DNA of 64,000 nt, taken from Hypomesus transpacificus. Taxonomy: Eukaryota > Chordata > Actinopteri > Osmeriformes > Osmeridae. The stretch is from positions 10,974,006-11,038,005 of the forward strand of contig NC_061060.1 of assembly GCF_021917145.1 (NCBI RefSeq), read 5' to 3'. Every line of letters begins with the position of its first letter. Within the stretch, counting starts at the first letter, position 1. The position numbers and the translations under genes were made by a program. Below are positions 60,301 to 64,000 of this stretch, in pieces. The notes under the pieces are model-generated. The model did not search any database. It had not been told where the DNA came from and saw only the letters and a program-made list of their open reading frames with translations.

Positions 60301-63100
60301 ATGTGGCGTTCGTGTGAAACTGCGCTACAGCATTGTGTCATACAGGATCAAACAGGAGAAGGGATCGTATGTCCATGCGTCAGCTTGTAGACAGGGACCA
60401 CAATTGCAGCTTTATACTTCGGCTCACATGTACAAGCACGCAGGGATCTTCCAATAGCCCACAGAAGCTCCTGTGTCTGTAGCTCAAAGGTTATTCACTC
60501 TCTTTCACTGCCTCACATACAGTTAGCGTGTTCTAAAATTGATCATCGATTTAACGAACCAGAAGTCCAAAACAGTGTGCTACTGCCTTGCTATATAATA
60601 TAGCTATAATTTTTTTAAAGTTACGTATGCGTTTTCTAAAGCTTTTTCAAATATCCATTGTCATGTCATGAGCACAACTTAGTGTGTTAGTCACATACAA
60701 TTATGTGTCGAATAACTAGCATAAAGAGTGGCCACAATGAAAATGCCCTACATACTGGCCTCTCCAGAGTCCTCCATAACCATTGATTTAGATTGCCTTC
60801 TCATTACTACCGTCTCCAGATCATCTTCTCTCTCCTGCGTGTGTGTCTGTTTCCAACGTGTTGTTGATCAGCATTGTCTCTGTAGACCCCCCTCCTCTTT
60901 CCTGCAGGTGTTGTAATCATCCAGTGACCCAGGCAGGCATCACCTTACATCAGGCTGAAAGGGGTCGTGCTCATATACTATGCATCGCCCCCCTCATGTT
61001 ACAACACTGCTATTATGAAATATGATTTGGTACACATGGAGTGCCACCCTCCTGAGGGATGAGAGGAATGAATGGAAGGAAGAGAGAGAGAGGATTTAAA
61101 GGTGGTTTATCCATGACAGAATATTATATATTTTTCAAACTCTGGATAGTTCTGAATGTTCTCTTTGCTCTCTCTTTCTTTCTCTCTCTGTGGCTCTGGG
61201 TAGTTCTGAATGTTCTCTTTGCTCTCTCTCTCTCTGTCTGTCTCTGTCTGTCTCTTTCTAAGGCTGCTCTTCTGTATTTCAGATTCCTGTGGTGAGGACT
61301 TGCTTGTGCATGTGGATGTACCTGGGGCAGAGAAGAGTAGTTGAGGCAGAGCTGGGGGATGTGTTAGTCTATTATAGATGAGCTGGTGTTCTTCTGGTAG
61401 GGCGTCTCCGGTGGGCCACTCTAACAGTCACTTTCTGTTCCTGCGGAGACCGGCCACCTGGTGGGGATGCTGGCTGGACGGCTGGTGTGCTATAAACCCG
61501 TTACAGGGCACTAGCACACCGATACCCAGCATGCACCTGCCAGACTGAGGCAGAGATCACAGGGAGACACGCCTTAGGGAGTGCTCATTGTGTGTGTGTT
61601 GGAGTGCTCCTGTGTGTGTGTGTGTGTGAGTGATTAAGTGAGAAACTGTGGTTGTGTTCCTGGAACACAGTGAATCAGAGAGACACGGTATGCCAGGGCC
61701 GCACCCAAAGGTGTGTTAATCTTGGTTTATCAGCAGGTTAGGGGGAAGTACTGTAAATCTTGTACTAGTTGGCCCAGCAGAGAGAGAGACAGAGAGAGAG
61801 AGACAGAGAGAGAGAGACAGAGAGAATGAGTGTGAGTGCCACGTTTACATATGTGAAACTATGAGATTACAAGAGTGACAGAGAGTCATTGAATACATTC
61901 GAAAGAAAGTAAAAGAGTTTGTGTGTGTGTGTGTGCATACATGTTTGCATGCATGCCCCTCCCTTTTGTCTGCGTAACCTTTAAGAGTGGCATGTGATAT
62001 TCGTACCTTTACAAGTCATTACCTGTACTCCCCCCTCCTCCCCCCTCCTGGCCTCCGACCTTTTGATGAGTAAGAAGAGCAGGTTACGGAACCAGAAATA
62101 CCCGTTCTGATATGACAGATTCAAAAAGCATAACTTCCCTTGATATGTGTTCTGTACAATTCCATTCTCAGTTCTGTTTCACATCCATAGAGTTTTTGTT
62201 AGCAAATAGATATCCAACCTGAAACTAACTTGACCTCAGTAAGTGAATTTAGAAAAAAGGCTTTTTGGGTATATTGGTAGAGCCTGAGGCGTTTAGAATA
62301 CCAAGTCACCTTCTTGACATCAGGGTGCTGTTTTCTGATTGTTTTGGAGAGAAAAACTACAAAACATGTTAGACACCTATATGTCTGTATTAAAAAATAA
62401 CGTGTATTACAAAATACAAAGTAATGTGAAACGGTGCCTGTTTTTCTGTGTAGTCATGCTTTATGAACCCCAGGGGAAAAATTAAAAGCAAAATATAGTT
62501 TGTCGTACGATATGAGTGGTTTTGGGAAATGTCAACAATGCCACCAACATGATGGTTGTAAGGCGTGGTCGAAACTGCATTCATCATCGCCTCCCAGCCT
62601 TGATATACCCCAAAGTTCTGACCCCCCAGTTTGTGACCTGTCTCAGTCAGTACCTCGTACAGCCTCTAACCCCAAAATCACCTCCTAGTTCCAAATCATA
62701 CATTGACCTGTTCAGATGGTAGTTTGTATGAGTTTTACTTCCCTCTCCTTTCCAACACAAACATGATTATAGGAAGCATTTAATGCGTGTGTGTGAATAC
62801 CCCAAGACCAATAGAGCTATGTAAAACATCTTATCATGTGGATCTATCATCCAAGATTGTAGAGAGGCTTACTCGATAATTGCGGCCGATACCCGAGAAA
62901 ACAAGCAAACTAGCTCACCTGCGACCCCTGGTGGCCATAAATTTTCTGCACGTATGCTGTAGTTCTTATGAGAACACATAGAAGACGATGTTTCCTCTGT
63001 TTAGGCCATGAATGAGATGCTATATTTGCTTTCCTTCAACACAGTTTCTCACAGTTCTGCAATACTGACAAATTGCAAGGACAACACAACACGATGAATA
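57310..63100. other. Intergenic DNA right of csnk1a1
   Basis: I see no supportable gene. Contents include poly-G runs (57437-57450 and 58252-58268), a poly-C/poly-G self-complementary patch near 58225-58310, a GT run near 59880, a duplicated block containing AGTTCTGAATGTTCTCTTTG (about 61149 and 61202), GT runs near 61600 and 61920, and a GAGACA repeat at 61780-61825. Open frames are short and lack splice or composition support. Confidence 0.5.
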
Positions 63101-64000
63101 CATTTTATTTAAGCTTTTATAATTTACAGAAATGAAGTGGTCTCCCCCTTAAAGCCCATAAAAAAATGTAACCCCTGAAGACGACGTTCATTTTAACATG
63201 ACAGAAAGTTAAACAGAAACAAACATGAAGCTTGACATGCAGCCAGTGTGGATTGGATATGGCTTCAGCACAGACGTACAGCAGAACTAATATTTCATCT
63301 TCATGGCTATTAGTTGCCACATACCAGCCAAGAACAAACATTCACAACACACAGGGGTGGTAATCTATCAACAGAATGCATTGGTCACCACGATGTTAAG
63401 CCCCACCCCCAAGAACAGTATTTCCAGGAATCCCCCTAGTGATTGGCCAAGGGATTCCTGGGAAAACTGGACCCCGGGAGCGAGGAAGGAGGAGATGAAA
63501 ATCAGGAACAGTTGAGGATGAGAGGAAATGGTGGAGATATGAATGCTGGTGAGGACCAATGTAGGAGTTCATTTGCAGTCTTTTTTTTAAAACAAATGTC
63601 ACAAAGGGCTTCAGAAATGCCCAAAGATCAGCCCGAGTAACCAACTAAACCTTCACAGTGGAAAAAACGAATCAACCCTCATAGAGAGAGAGAAAAAAAA
63701 AAGAAACCTCAAAGGAGGTTTGGAGACGATCGATGACGCAGAAATCTCTCTCCTTCCCGAGCTACAGTGCTTCATCTCAGACTCCCAACTGACCAGAGAT
63801 GCAGCACTGCACCTAGGGCTAGAGGAACCACAGCCTACTCCCTCACACTGGGCAAGAAGTTAAGGGCCTACCCTCCACCCCCCCACCCTTCAGCTGGATG
63901 TGGGGGACTAGGGTCTACCGTCTTGAGGAAGGCATGGACAGGAGGACCAGACTGCTCTCGTAGATCCTTCCAGATCCACACAGACTCTTGTACCTTACCT
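63101..64000 (-). other. Possible 3' UTR of a minus-strand gene beyond the right edge
   Basis: On the minus strand an AATAAA at 63111-63106 sits at the left end of about 900 bases with no strong open frame. This would fit the distal 3' UTR of a gene lying further right. The last bases read AGGTAAGG on the minus strand, which could be a splice donor. No protein homology is visible, so this is a weak positional inference. Confidence 0.2.

Overview
This window is vertebrate, almost certainly teleost, nuclear DNA. Genes are split into many short exons with GT-AG (and two likely GC) introns. The DNA is full of CA/GT and GA microsatellites, poly-C runs, tRNA-derived SINEs, a Tc1 transposon and hAT-like miniature elements. 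I cannot name the species from sequence alone.

Five protein-coding genes could be assembled exon by exon, each giving an uninterrupted frame. Left to right they are uvssa (minus, 14 coding exons, 745 aa), spdl1/Spindly (plus, 11 coding exons, 625 aa), sil1 (plus, 9 exons, 462 aa), a small secreted Kazal inhibitor of SPINK type (minus, 4 exons, 82 aa), and csnk1a1/casein kinase 1 alpha (plus, 10 constitutive exons, 337 aa, plus an optional 28-aa L exon). uvssa and spdl1 are divergent and share about 0.7 kb of putative promoter. sil1 and the SPINK gene converge, and the last SPINK coding exon lies inside the sil1 3' UTR on the opposite strand. From memory, the human orthologues of spdl1, sil1, SPINK1 and csnk1a1 are all on chromosome 5q, so much of the order looks like old vertebrate synteny; human UVSSA is on chromosome 4.

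The most dynamic region is 32.3-39.7 kb. Beside the intact SPINK gene are two decayed partial copies that lack the Kazal-domain exons and have lost splice sites. The middle copy looks like a hybrid made by unequal crossing-over: its promoter matches the intact gene and its body matches the far copy. A 5'-truncated LINE with an 11-bp target duplication sits in the far copy. A 282-bp DNA element sits in the intact gene, and the far copy preserves its empty site.

Other points are an apparently intact Tc1/mariner transposase with ~222-bp inverted repeats in a sil1 intron, a highly self-complementary foldback element near the left edge, and sequence support for both the L and S splice variants of casein kinase 1 alpha. 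The first 3.4 kb and the last 6.7 kb hold no gene I can support, apart from a possible 3' UTR at the right edge. I found no wholly new biological system.
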